64,000 bases of DNA from Volvox africanus (Eukaryota > Chlorophyta > Chlorophyceae > Chlamydomonadales > Volvocaceae), in assembly GCA_030268105.1 (NCBI GenBank), contig BSDZ01000035.1, positions 26,001 to 90,000 of the forward strand. The letters are read 5' to 3'. This document shows positions 1-11,304 of the stretch, piece by piece. The notes below the pieces were generated by a model. That model searched no databases and was not told the DNA's origin. It saw only the letters and a program-made list of their open reading frames with translations. The translations under genes were made by a program, and so were the position numbers. The stretch's first letter is position 1, and each line of letters starts with the position of its first letter.

Positions 1-3000
1 GTGACCGCCACCGGAGGAACCGGGGCAGCATCCTGGGGCCCAGCGCGGCAGCAAGCTGCAGGACCAGGTCTTTCAGCCCAGGTGCAGCCAACAGCGGGGG
101 AATGGGTTGACACCGCCGCCAATCCTGACGGCCCTCTCCGTACGGAGCTAGTACGACATCTAATGAGCATCCTGCTGCCTGCTATAAGTTCCGCCGTAGA
201 GCAGTGGAAAATGGCGTCGCGGGCAGCGGCAATAAAGGAGAGATCCGGTGAAGGTGGAGAGTCCCACACGCAGCCGCCAGCGCCCTTGCAATTGCTACAG
301 CCGCCACTGAATCCATCGCTACAGCCGGAGGTTAGTCGGCTGCCAACACCGTCGGATCTGCCTTCTCCTACTTTAGCGGCACCAGGGCTGGCGGCGGCGG
401 CGAGTGGGACCAACCTAGTCGCGCGGCTGGCCGACTGGCTACAGCCAGCAGCGGCCGGCGTTGCTGCTGCTACTGTCGCCGCCGCTGCTGGTGCCGTCAT
501 CGATGGGGCGAAGGGAATATCGGACACGCATGGCACTCAGCCTGGACCGCCGCAGCATCAGCGGCTGGCGCGCGTGTTTGCGGAGCCCACGGATGCGTCG
601 CCGTACTTCGAACCGCCGACCAATCATCTGATTTCGGACGAGGCCGGCACATCGACCCATGGGACGGCCGTGAGCCGTGAGCCCGTACTTCAGGAGATGT
701 GGACGACATTGGGTTCTACCACCGACATAACGACACGCCAGCCGTACGGGGTGGGACTAGCGGGAGGCATCGTGTTAGCGCCGTCGGTGGCCCCGGTCGT
801 CTCTTTGCGGCGGCTGCCACTGCCGCCGTCGGCTCGGCGCTCGTGGGGTGGCTCACTCGCTGATTCCGTCGCTTCTCTTTCATACACATGGGCTTCGGAC
901 ATCACCGCGGGCACATCACACTCCGTTACGAGTTCTATTGCCGCAATGACGATGATGGCGGCGGCGACGTCAGCAAACGGCTTGGGCAGCGGACCCGGCG
1001 GTAGCTCCATGAGCACTGAACGTCCGGTGCTTGTATCCTCGCTTTTATCGGAATCTTCTTTTGATGAAGTCGGCGTCAAGGATGGCGGTGAATTTACAGC
1101 CGCCCCCGTTGCTGCTGCTGTTCCGGAAGCGAAGGCGGCTTCGGAGATTGGAGGAAGGCCATCGGAACCATTGCTAGCCTTCCTGGAGCCGCCTGTGATA
1201 GCCCTGTTGCGGGTGCGCTGAAGGGGGGGGGTGGCGGCTTGGCTGCAACCGCTGCAATCCCGGGAGTGGGTAGGTGGCTGACGGGGCAGGAGGTAATCCG
1301 AAGAAGCTGCTTACCAGCTGCCTAAAGGTCCCGAAACATTAATTTGTACGAACAACCTTAGTTCGAAGGTAAGGAGGAAATGGCGGCGGGGGGCTTTGCG
1401 AAGCGCATGGGCTAATTGGGAATTGAGTGAGGCTCCTGCGCCCCGCCCCGCCCCGATGTAGTCATGTCCGGCTGATGCCAGGTGCAGACCCTTTCTGTCA
1501 CTAAATGGTGAGCACATTGCAGCAGAGGACTCTTGCGAGATGTCGCCTGCTTGCTGTGCCGACAGCTCTCGCAGTTCTTAGACGCCTAGGCTAGCGATAC
1601 ACATGTTTGTCAGGGGCGCCGTGACTGCCCATCCCGCTGGCACCGGGTGGGTTTTCCTTCCTTTCCTTCCTTTCCTTCCTTTCCTTCCTTTCCTTCCTTT
1701 CCTTCCTTTCCTTCCTTTCCTTCCTTTCCTTCCTTTCCTTCCTTTCCTTCCTTTCCTTCCTTTCCTTCCTTTCCTTCCTTTCCTTCCTTTCCTTCCTTTC
1801 CTTCCTTTCCTCCCTTTACTTGGCCTTCCGTCGTTGTCTGTTGTTCTGTTATGTTGGGGCCGCTTCCGACTATTCTTAGTTCCAGATATAGCTTTATGCC
1901 GCGTCCCCTTTCCCCTTTCACCCTCGTCTTATTGCCTTCCCCTTCCTGCCCCGAGCCTCTTTGAATACAGGCCGCAGACACGCGTCCTGTCGTATCGGAG
2001 TGTATGATGCATGTATTCCGCCGCAGGCAGTGGGGCCAGCCGCTGCTGCCGCCGCGGTCGCCCCCGCCGCGGCACCCTCAGCAGGGTCATTCTTCAGAGC
2101 CCCCACGGGCGGTGCGCGTGGTGATGCACCAGAGGGGCCAAGTGATGTTGGACCAGGAGGCGCAGCTGTGGGACAGCGAACAACAGCACGGAGAAGCGGA
2201 GGAACAGGTGATACAGCCAGCACCGGGAGTTATGCCAGTAGTGCTGGAAGGAAAGGAGGTGATAGGGGCGGCAAGGAGGCTGGCGGAGTACTACTGCTGT
2301 GGCACTATAAGGTGCGTCCTTTTTTACCGGTGCAGAGGTAGCTAGACCTGGACCTCCTCAAGTGGCTCTCTGTAGACACGGCACACGGCCTATCAAAAGC
2401 GAGAAGATGGGCTGGGGATCCCTCCATGGGTCCCCCCTTTTCCTTTTGCTTCATGTCCGGATTTCTATTGGAATATCGAATGGGGCTGTTGCAGCAGGTC
2501 AGGTCAATTATGACAGACAGGCAAAAGACAATTAAGAGACCGAAACGGACCTTTCTGCTCTCCCTAGTGTCCCTCGGTAGTCGGTGTAAATAAACCCATT
2601 CCACAGCCGCGCCTCACCCGTGTTAGGCTTGGCCTGGAGCACTTGGTAGAAGGCCCCGCGTTCCTGTTGGTGTTGCCGCTACGGCCGCCCTCGCCCTCGC
2701 CTTCTCAAGCGCCATCGCCCGGGTACGCCTCCTACAACAGCAAGATCACATGTCAGGAGGCCTTTCTGTTGATGCCGCTGTTGGTGGTTCCGGAGCCTGT
2801 GGCCGCGGAGCTGACTGGACTGGTGGATGCCATGGCGAATGCAGCTGAGCCAGCAGTGATGTCGGCGGCTGCCGGCGGTGCTGAAATTGACCCGCGGGTC
2901 ACTCGTGCGCTTGCCAGTCGTGAGTACCTCGCTCCAATGCTCATGGACCTGGCCGTCATGCTTGAAAACGCTGGTAGTGCTGCCGTAGTGGCCGGGTCGG

Positions 3001-3192
3001 GAGCCGGATCCGTCACCGTCCAGGGAGGCGTGTCAACGACCCACGTGGCGGAGGTGCTGGCACCGCTAGCTGAGTCCGGCAGTAGCACGGCCGGCGGCGC
3101 TGGAGACCGTCACGTCCTGACGTACAACAAAATTCAGCCAGGACAGCTGCAACAGCTCGGGGCTCACGTGTTGCGGTTCCTGTACGACACAG
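1..3192 (+). CDS. Ala-rich multi-exon protein of unknown function, 5' partial
   Basis: Reading frame 1 is open from the first base to a TGA at 1219-1221, so the gene begins upstream. A GT at 1213 in phase 0 would end this exon at 1212. A second exon is proposed at 2027-2311: acceptor CGCAG before 2027, donor AAG|GTGCGT after 2311, 95 codons, phase 0. A third lies within 2643-3192, with donor ACAG|GTTTGA and an unresolved acceptor. The product is dominated by Ala, Gly, Ser and Pro, with more structured stretches near codon 320 of exon 1 and in exon 3 ([16 protein letters not shown]). No domain is recognised and no transmembrane segment is clear. Long low-complexity exons are typical of volvocine genes. 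Open frames plus matching splice phases are what is seen; that they form one gene is inference. Exons after 3192 were not found. Confidence 0.45.
1213..2026 (+). other. probable intron with pyrimidine microsatellite
   Basis: It lies between two Ala-rich open stretches with compatible phases (GTGCGC donor, GCCGCAG acceptor). It contains a G-run at 1223-1231 and the TTTCCTTCC microsatellite. Nothing else is recognisable. Confidence 0.35.
1653..1812 (+). repeat. (TTTCCTTCC)n microsatellite
   Basis: About 17-18 nearly perfect copies of a 9-bp pyrimidine unit. Because 9 is a multiple of 3, the repeat is open in several frames and gives spurious Pro-Phe-Leu, Phe-Pro-Ser and Lys-Glu-Gly repeat ORFs. 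The tract is homopurine/homopyrimidine with mirror symmetry. Confidence 0.95.
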
Positions 3193-3325
3193 GTTTGAAT
3201 GCAAGTCCAATGGGGAGATGTGTATGTTCGTGGATGTGTTCTGTGTGCCGATGGGGTCGCCTCTCTGGGGGGGGGGGAACCCGATGAATTGAGTTGGTCG
3301 CACCTCCAATAGTGTAGATGGGTGC

Positions 3326-3509
3326 AGCATGGGACTTTTGACGGCTGCTCAGCAGCAGTACCTTCATCCTGTCAGTTACCCTCCATCTCATGTGCCGTGT
3401 GTATTGCAACATGCGTGGTGTTGGTGCAGCAGCCACTGTGCACATGAGATGGACGGTAACTGACAGGATGAAGGTACTGCTGCTGAGCAGCTGTCAAAAG
3501 TCCCCTGCT
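3326..3509 (+). repeat. near-perfect inverted repeat; candidate small-RNA hairpin precursor
   Basis: The arms 3326-3395 and 3440-3509 are reverse complements at 67 of 70 positions, separated by a 44-nt loop. A transcript would form a long hairpin like algal microRNA or siRNA precursors. There are no terminal direct repeats or transposase, but a very short foldback element or MITE remains possible. It sits just after the last recognised exon of the upstream gene and could lie in its intron or 3' UTR. Confidence 0.8.
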
Positions 3510-3727
3510 TAAAGGGCCTTGAGTGTTTCTCAGCTCATCGCTTGGCGGTCCCTACCCTGCTATCGCACATAGCCTTGGCCTGATATGGAACCGCTTATTG
3601 TATGTGTATTGCTCGTCTTACCTCGAGGTCCCGCTGTTATATATTCCTTTTCTTGCTGCCTTCAGGAAACGGCTGCCTATTTGCAACGGCAAGGTTATTA
3701 GCTAAAAATATAAGTCCTAAATTCAAC

Positions 3728-3751
3728 GCAAGAAATCTTAAGATTTCTTGC
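3728..3751. repeat. 24-bp perfect palindrome
   Basis: GCAAGAAATC, TTAA, GATTTCTTGC: a perfect palindrome in a non-coding stretch. Function unknown. Confidence 0.85.
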
Positions 3752-3810
3752 ATTTCAGACTGACGGCGCCACTGCATGGCGACCGGGCACCTGATCGGCT
3801 CCTGATCGGC

Positions 3811-3846
3811 AACTGATTAGGGCAACTGATTAGGGCAACTGATTAG
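3811..3846 (+). repeat. 13-bp tandem repeat, about 2.8 copies
   Basis: The unit AACTGATTAGGGC recurs at 3811, 3824 and 3837. It is preceded by two CTGATCGG copies. Confidence 0.85.
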
Positions 3847-4749
3847 GACCCTGGTCACCGGATCACCGCTAGGGAAGATTGGTGGTAGGTTTTCGTCATT
3901 TCCTGGAGGGCTAGAGAGAGAGCGGTAGAATGGAACTGGCCGGCACATAAATGGAGGTATATACGCCCTTTTGCAACGAAGACAGGTAGTCTACTGCACT
4001 GAGCGTGTAGCCCTGTATGATGCAGCTTAGGGCTTAGGACTAAGCTGTTGATCGTTTGTGTGGACGGGTCGGGCACCGCATGTGTGTTTCAAATTTTTGT
4101 GATGCCGCGGGTGAAGTGGATTTCAGTGCAGGTTGGCTGTCGTGGTCGAAGGAAATTCGTAAAATGTGTACGTGGTGGAATACCCCATGCCAATGGATGC
4201 CTCTCGACATATAAGCTTTTCTCTCAAGATAATAATGATACGAGTTCTTACTTCCGTTACCGTGTTCTTATGTCCAGATTGCGGATGTTGACCGCGGATG
4301 GCCGTCGCGTGACGCTGTGTTACGTTTGAACCACGGGTCGCTGTAGGTCAGGAGCGGATTAGTATGTTTCTTAATTGCGTGTTTCTTTATGTGAGCGTTG
4401 CGCTTTGTGCTGTAATCGTGAATATTGTTAGGTGCAGCGCGATTGATTTACTGCATTTGCGACAACTGGATTCGGGAACATATTGGGCGAATGATTTCCT
4501 TAATGGAAAATAGATGTTTGCCTGAAAGATTTGCTCAACCTGCTTGGTTTATAACATTATAATAATTTCGCACTTTAGGTTCGCTCAAAATTGCCGAAGT
4601 GTCTAGAAAGCCAATAACCGCCTTTGGTCGTTCAATTGGAGCCATACAGGGGGCTGCAATTGTAATAAACTCATTTAAACTCACGCGAAATCATCATACT
4701 AATCAGTCTCATTTTCAGCTTCTCGGTTGCAATCGTGAAGCCAACGAAA

Positions 4750-7124
4750 ATGGGCAACCCCGTGAATGTCCTGGAGCGAACTAAGATTGACTTAAGCCAT
4801 CAGGAGATGGAACGATTGGTGACCGAATTGGAGAACATTTGGCAGGCTTTTACTGTCGGGCCAGACGGGCCAACCGGCGTCGAATGGTTGCCGGTTACGG
4901 GCATTGCGGAAGCCCTGCGCGAGGACCTCGGCTACGAAGATGTCGCAGAGTGAGCACTTACGGTTAACGCGTTTGACGCGATCTCTTTGGTGTTCCTGAC
5001 AGAGCGTATCTGACGGCGGCGGCGCACTTGTCACATGGGGTCGCTAGTGGGCCCGACTTCTCCGTTAGCTGCCTGATAGTTCTGTTGCGTACCTATGCCC
5101 AACTCTCCCTGAACACCATTGTTGGTTGGGGCCTGCCTTCGGTTGTATTGACACCATAGTCCGTCCTGCAGTATCTAGCGGCCCTAACAAACGTCAGCCC
5201 CTTCCGCCGGACTCGGCTTCAGGTTCGAGGACGCGCTTGGCAGCACCTTCAACGAGTTCCTGGACAAGCTTCCCCGAATAGTGAAGAAGGAGACTGACGG
5301 GAGGTTCTACTTCCAGGTGGGGACATTTTCCCTTGCGACCCGTGCATCCTGCCGCCATTGCCGCCACTGCCGCCACCACCGCCACTATGACGCTGGAAGA
5401 TGGCACTCTGCGGCTTGGAAAGGTCCTGACTGTCTGGTACAAGGCACACACCCCGCCACGCCACCCAGCAGCAGCCCACACCACCGCGTCTGCACTTGGA
5501 AGGGCACATGTAGCACAAAGGGCCTCACGTCGCCCTTTGCGGGAGGGAATATGGCCTCGACGAAACAGTCACCGATGACGTGTTAGGTGCTGGTCTGGAC
5601 GCGCCAAATGTTTTGTTAAAGAGGCGATAAGGAGGCGGACTTCCTGGCAGACACGGTTGAGATGTTTTGACGGGGCTTGAAATCTTGGCAGCCCCTGTCG
5701 TGAATGCCCCGTTGGTACCGGGGGTACGTGCTCTCTGCTTCCTGCTACCAACACATTACACAACACAATACACAACGCAGCCAACCTGCCACGCCCGTGT
5801 GGCACCAGATCCTTCCAGAGCCGCCGCGTGAGGAATGGAAGGCCACACGCCAGACCCTTACCATTCAGAACCGCAGCGACATGTGGCGGGTGTGCCTCAA
5901 ATCGCAGCACGCCAGGGTGGAGATTCCCGAGCTGGAGTTCGAAATCTCGGCCGATGGTGGGTGGGCGGCCACGCGGGTGGGTGGAGGGAGATGATAAAGC
6001 AAGTAACGGACTTGGACGGCAAGGAAGCTCACGGACCCTTGAAATGGGCACCGAAGGTGTTTACCTGGTGACCGATTCATGGGTTTGGGGGACGCGTGAA
6101 TGTTCAATTTCCCCGTCAAAAAGGGGAGTGGAGAAAAGGGGGGTCAGGGGTGCCAGGGTGTGGTGCGTACACGTGCGAGATGCCACCTGCTGACAAGGGT
6201 GCTCGGGGAGATCAGGCTCGCTATAACTGATCCGGCCGTCAACGTGCGTCTTTGCGTCTTCACCTGGATTTGGATCTGGATCTGCAGGCAAAAAACACAT
6301 CGACTCAATCTACAACCACATTGCGCAGGTGGGATGGGCGGTTGGGTGGGGCGAACCTGAAAGTTTGCACGGTTCGAACAGAGCGTGGAGCTCAGGGTGG
6401 GATGAAAGGAGGTGAGGGATAGAGGGAGGGGTGGGACGAAAGGAGGTGAGATGGGGGTGGGAGTGGGAATGGGGTTGGGGATAGAGGTGGGGTTGGGGTT
6501 GGGAGCGGGAGTGGGAATGGGGTTGGGGATAGAGGTGGGGTGGGGGTGGGAGTAGGAGTGGGAGTGGGGTGGGGAAGAGGGGGGCTATGGGTTTTATCGC
6601 AGGAACCGCCATTCAGAAACTGGCCACGAGGGAGCCACCGATGTACTGCATTGCCATGAGGGTAGGGGCAGCGGTTGGAAATGGACGCCGGGAGATGGGA
6701 TAACGCAGAAAGAGAGGTCTACAGATCTGAGGGTTCACGCATAGAGGCTTACTGGACCATCGGGCTTGATGGGAGGAGCAGCGCTGTATACGGTTTTGCA
6801 GCCGGGTGCTATTGCGTGCGGGATTTTCGAAGACGTGAATGAAAAGCGAGGCAGCGCCCCTTTTTCTTATGTCCACGCCCGCGTGCCTTGTAACTCTTAA
6901 CTCTCCCCTGCCCTTCAACCCTTCAGGCCATCTTCAACCTAGGAAACTACGTCAGCAGCACGCGGGCCACCATGCCCCCGGAAACGGCGGCTCGCATCAT
7001 GGAGACGGTGGAGCAGCTCAACGTGCTGCTGGACGTGGAGACGCCCTGGACATGGATCGTGCACGACCCGTCGGGCACCTCCGTCCTCAAGCCCTCAGAG
7101 GGAGTGTTGGTGGAGGAGCTATGA
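4750..7124 (+). CDS. conserved multi-exon protein, ZPR1-like C-terminal half (tentative)
   Basis: Proposed exons are 4750-4949 (ATG in AAAATGG), 5223-5316, 5781-5956, 6288-6328 and 6927-7124 (TGA). Splice phases agree: GCAGA|GTGAGC joins CAG|G to restore a Glu codon; GATG|GTGGGT joins GCAG|GC to restore Gly; GCGCAG|GTGGGA joins TTCAG|GCC in phase 0. The piece linking 5316 to 5781 is unresolved; an open frame at 5400-5430 (DGTLRLGKVL) may belong to it. The product starts MGNPVNVLERTKIDLSHQEM and is acidic to residue 70. It later carries SQHARVEIPELEFEI, IDSIYNHIAQ and TPWTWIVHDPSGTSVL. The IPELEFEI and DPSG stretches recall ZPR1-type modules, but no CxxC finger is visible, so the family call is inference. 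Composition and splicing indicate an ordinary host gene. Confidence 0.6.
6395..6584 (+). repeat. G-rich intronic minisatellite with G-quadruplex potential
   Basis: Dense GGG/GGGG runs, including TTGGGG blocks, lie on the coding strand inside the last intron (6329-6926) of the preceding gene. A block of about 48 bp containing GGGAATGGGGTTGGGG is present twice. Many G-runs with short loops could fold into quadruplexes in the pre-mRNA. Confidence 0.8.
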
Positions 7125-9420
7125 GGCCCAGATATGTCGGGAAAGAGATGTCGGCAAAGGGAAATGCACAAGCTGCGAGGGGAAGCATATGGCTGTGAGC
7201 GGTGAGGTAGTAGTCGTAGTGATAGTGGGAGGACATTTAGGAGTCTGGAAAGAGCTTACGGGAGACTGGAGGCGAGTGGAGGGGGCAGGGCAGCCAGTGA
7301 CTGGGTCGGGCAGCCAGTGATGAGAAGATGGTCGGGTAAGGAGTAACACTGGCGGAGAGGCTGGGAAGGCTGGTCGGAAAATGCATACTGCAGCGGCGCC
7401 GAATATGTGAATGCGGGTGTATTAGGAGCGGTCATACTGCCCGAGGAGTTGTGTGCTGCATGGATGGTGCCCAATCAATGTGGAGCTGTCCACAGCTGCT
7501 GTGTGAGTATTGCATTCTTGATGTGGCCCCAAACAATGGGACATGACGACGTTCGGCCTTGGCTGGATGTCCTTGAGGGCAGGGGGGGAATGACGGAGGC
7601 TGGAAAGCAAGGCCTGTGTTTGTGCCCCCCAGTTGCGGGTGTAAGGAGGTCAGTGAAAGGGCTGCTGGGCTACATGCACCTCCACGTTGCCCGAGGGCAT
7701 GTGTTTCTCTGCAACAGTATGTATGCCCCCGACTGACAAAGCACTATATGTTCGAGTGCACAGGCACTACCCCCATACACTTAGAATATGGCACTTCACC
7801 CCTATATTGGGATTTGCTCACATGCGAAGTGTGGGGAGATACACATGCATATCACATAGAATGACAAACTGCAGAAAGCTTGTCATTCTTCCGTGTCTCT
7901 TTTCACTCCGCCGTATGAGCTAATCCTACTGGATTTCAGCACGGTGTACGAATGTGAAACGGGCTGGAGCGCTCCTAAACCGCTCCTTGAGGGATTGTGG
8001 GAAGTCTTCAAGAGAAGGTTTAACGATCTGTCGGTGACGGGGCTGGTCTTCTGTAAAGCTGCCTGTTTCTAACCTCGGGCAGCTAGGTGCAACGTGATGT
8101 TGGATTGTGACACTGCCCTTGCGGCTGTATGTGGGCTTCAGACGCCACTTCACCAAATATGTATATGCCGGACGAGGGACAGGGGACAAGGGATGCTCCC
8201 ACATTTATATGTTGTGATTGGGAGATTTACTCTGATATGCAGAGTCCTATCTTTCATTTAGTTGTCGTATCTCTCATGTAGTAACACCAGTACGGACAGG
8301 GTCTGAAAATGGGGTCATCAGGCACCTGTGTCCGCACTTCCAATCACCTATATACAGGCCTCCGCTTCCTTCTGCCCCGTCTCCTTACGCCCACTCCCAC
8401 GCTCACCTTAAGTCTGTGTATGTAATAAAATAACTAACAAAGGAGTAGCCCACAATCCAGGTGGCAGACACGCATCACTTCACAGCCACTTTCCTTGAAT
8501 AGAGAACAAAACAAACATGAATATCATCATCACAGTAACGCCAAAACTGGGAAGAATCTACCTTCCTGTTACTTACGTGGGGGGAAATCACTATGCTGCA
8601 GCTGCAGCAAGTTGCTGAGTTGTGTCTCGCCATCAAACAGCCAGTACCTTGGAATTCAACAGCATTCCGCAGCACTTCCTGTGTCCAGTGTCCAGAGTCC
8701 ACAATCCTTTCCCATCTTCCCTTGGCACCTTGGTAAGTGCACGCACGCCATCATTTCTACCAGAAATAGAGCACAGCCAGCACGCTAGCTAGCTGTAGGT
8801 CCTAAACTGACAATGGATGAGGACGAACCCACCTTGCCAATAATGAACGCATCGTAAAAAGAAAACCTAAAAAAGCGAAGCTGGCTGCTCATGAAGGAAG
8901 TATACATACGGGGAAAACCAAAACACACGCGAACGTTTTAGCATCGAGCTTTATTGAAGACAAAAATGCTATTTCATCTATTCATGCCGCAATCCAGTCA
9001 AACTTACGAGAAACCACTACCCGCATTCTGTCTAGCCTTACCCCTCGTGAGGAAAGGGTTCTTAGAATGAGGTTTTGTAAATCAAAGCTGAATTAAAGAA
9101 GTATGAACGAAGTGCTAAAAGTGAAAGAGGGCAGGCATGCGATTGCCACGTCATGAGGCCCTACTAAAACCACTTCATCTCCATCATCTTATAAAGCTGT
9201 TCACCTGCCGCTGGAGGTCCCACTCAGCTACAGAGCAGCCCAGGTGGCATACAAAATGTCCTGGTGGCAGAAGGCCGCCAACGCCATCCATAACCGGATT
9301 GGCATCCAAAACCTGTGCTGGAGGTGCAGTTGGCATCTCCTATCTATCTACCACGGAACTATCATATGGGAATTAGAACATAAACGGCTGCACTGCTCTG
9401 CACAGCAAAAGCCTTCTTTG
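7125..9420. other. 3' UTR and intergenic DNA without recognised gene
   Basis: Only short, unconvincing frames occur on both strands. Two TGTAA sites (7640, 8421) are the only candidate signals. Confidence 0.5.
7640..7644 (+). terminator. possible poly(A) signal TGTAA
   Basis: TGTAA about 515 bases after the stop at 7122-7124. TGTAA is the usual polyadenylation signal in volvocine algae. A second TGTAA, followed by TAAAA, lies at 8421-8425 and is an equally good candidate. Confidence 0.3.
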
Positions 9421-9429
9421 TGTGCCACC

Positions 9430-9930
9430 TACCAATCCCCTCGCTCACGTTTCTCTTGATATTTGTCGACCAAACCTCCTTCACATTGCGCAGCTCCACC
9501 TTCAGGCAGCAGATCTCCTCACGGCGATCCACTCTAGCCAAGGACCGCTCTGTTGTATCTCTGTTGTGTCGGCCTACAAAGGCTCGATTGAAAGATCTTG
9601 GCTCAATCTTTGACACTACCCGTAGATACCCCAGGATACTACACGCTCCAAGGCGATGGTGACCTTGGGCTCCACTAGTTGCACCTTCAGCTCCGCATTC
9701 TCAGCAAACACCTCGGCCCTTATGGCCCACGCCGACGCCTTCCCCTCCCACACCTCCGACAGCTGAAGCTTCAAGCGCACCACCATTCATTGTGCCATCA
9801 TAGTCCGCGTGATATCAGCAGCACGTTTTTCCGTGCAGGTTACAAGATGCTTCAGGCGGCCTATCTCCTCCGTCAGATTTCCTTCTCAGATGCTTCAGGC
9901 AGCCAATTTCCTGTGTCAGATTTTGCTGTA
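9430..9930 (-). pseudogene. decayed coiled-coil coding fragment
   Basis: On the minus strand, three short stretches in different frames read like pieces of one charged coiled coil: LTEEIGRLKHLV (about 9870), AIRAEVFAENAELKVQLVE (about 9700) and REEICCLKVELRNVKEVW (about 9500). Stops and frame changes separate them, so this is either a set of small exons or a pseudogene. The 43-bp tandem duplication at 9845-9928 duplicates the first stretch and breaks its frame. No specific family is recognised. Confidence 0.3.
9845..9928. repeat. 43-bp tandem duplication
   Basis: AGATGCTTCAGGC recurs at 9845 and 9888, with most of the following bases also matching. The unit is not a multiple of three. Confidence 0.75.
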
Positions 9931-10334
9931 TGTGAGCAGCAGTGGGTACACAAATATGTATACAGTGTCTAGACACAACTGGTAAGGCACGATACTGTGC
10001 CCCTGGAAGTTCCAGGATCGATAATGACTGATAACAGGATATTATCACCCACCAGGATGTGCTCCCGATGTTGATGGATGGTGAGGAACCTGGTAAAAGT
10101 GATTTGTGAGGTCGCTGTTGATCTGGCAGATTCCACTGGATGCTGGTGGTGGTGGGTACTGAACCACCTACCTATCGGGAAAAACACTAATTTTGAAGAA
10201 GTCAACATGGGTGATCAGAATGCAGGGGAAGGTAGGAACTGCTGGGTACTGGCCACGGGTGAAGCAAAGCCCTTTCCCACACACATAATTTATTGTAGCA
10301 GTTTACAAAGGATTAGCCATATGTACACACATTA
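9931..10334. other. intergenic DNA bordering the retrotransposon stack
   Basis: No coding feature is supported. The first LTR begins at 10335. Confidence 0.5.
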
Positions 10335-11078
10335 TGTTGTATCTCTCCTCTGTTTTGCTCATAAAGTGTTTGCACGTCTGGGACTTAGACACTAGCACAG
10401 AAGCGCTTGCAAGGACAATAAAGCACTCGGAAGCAACAAGAGACAGCGGAAGACTTGAGTGCAAGGAAAGGTATAACTTAACAATGATCAAAGGATGCAA
10501 TGATATGATCGGCCATCAGACCCAGCGGGCAGCGATCATCATACGGTGAGTGGCGAAGCTCAGGCTTGGCTCGGGCCGCAATAGCAGAGCTAATAGCAAT
10601 AGTCCAATTGAACACAGGCGTGTTCCGATAGCATACGAAGTTGTTCTGCTCTACATGGCCATCCTCGCATCTATTAAACACACGATATCAATATGCAGTA
10701 CAAGTCACACTAGGAGGTCAATCCTAAGTGTGATAAACTCTAACATGGCATCGATATCCATGTACTCCGACAATTAAGCCTTCATGGCGTCCGCAAGATG
10801 CAGGGGTCCGAATAGCAATATTCGGTTGCCGATCAACCACTGCAACTTAGATGCTCGTCACACTCGCACATTACGTATACCAGCGATGGCGTAATAATAT
10901 AACACAAATATTATTACTTAACAGCTCATGTCATAATTATGCATCGCGCCTCGGCTTCTCCGAGCATACGTATATTAGGCGTATCAGTGATGCAGCTGGT
11001 AGTGCGATTACATTCGCTTATCGCCTTGTAGAGTCGCATTGACCTACGCATAGGCGGTAATTGAACCGTAATGCAACA
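10335..11078 (-). repeat. 3' LTR of E1
   Basis: 744 bp bounded by TGTTGTA and TGCAACA. It abuts the E1 polypurine tract. It is a diverged relative of the E6-type LTR, with the same succession of small palindromes. Confidence 0.8.
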
Positions 11079-11080
11079 AC

Positions 11081-11096
11081 TATCCCCCCTCCCGTA
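11081..11096 (-). promoter_or_regulatory. polypurine tract of E1
   Basis: On the minus strand TACGGGAGGGGGGATA stands two bases before the 3' LTR. This is the plus-strand primer site of LTR retroelements. The same tract precedes the 3' LTRs of E2, E6, E7 and E8. Confidence 0.8.
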
Positions 11097-11304
11097 TGCA
11101 GCGTCCTCGCTGCATTGCACAGCATCGACTGCAGGGACTACTGGGTCTGTGTGGCACGAATGCGGGCTTCCTCCAATAAGGGCTTCATATCCGGCGAAAA
11201 GTTGCGTGCCGGCTCCCATGAGTTATGCTCGCTTGGATACCCAGTCCACTTGACCAGATACTCGTGCACTGTCCACTTACGCCGGTGTCGGCTCACACGG
11301 CGAG

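Larger units (their letters stand above)
3193..4749 (+). other. intergenic or terminal intron region with foldback and short repeats
   Basis: No gene is supported here. It holds the 70-bp-arm foldback (3326-3509), a 24-bp palindrome (3728-3751) and a 13-bp tandem repeat (3811-3846). From about 4030 the sequence becomes more AT-rich and presumably contains the promoter and 5' leader of the gene starting at 4750. No TATA box was chosen with confidence. Confidence 0.5.

Noticed and set aside
439..1079. Minus-strand open frames opposite the first Ala-rich exon
   Set aside because: Antisense shadows of GC-rich coding sequence; composition is explained by the plus-strand frame.
1603..2007. Open frames of Pro-Phe-Leu, Phe-Pro-Ser and Lys-Glu-Gly repeats on both strands
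   Set aside because: They are produced by the 9-bp pyrimidine microsatellite, which cannot generate stops; no flanking coding signal.
3326..3509. Terminator hairpin
   Set aside because: Far too long and without a T-tract; the DNA is eukaryotic.
4048..4329. 93-codon plus-strand frame upstream of the second gene
   Set aside because: Average length for chance in an AT-richer stretch; no motif or splice context.
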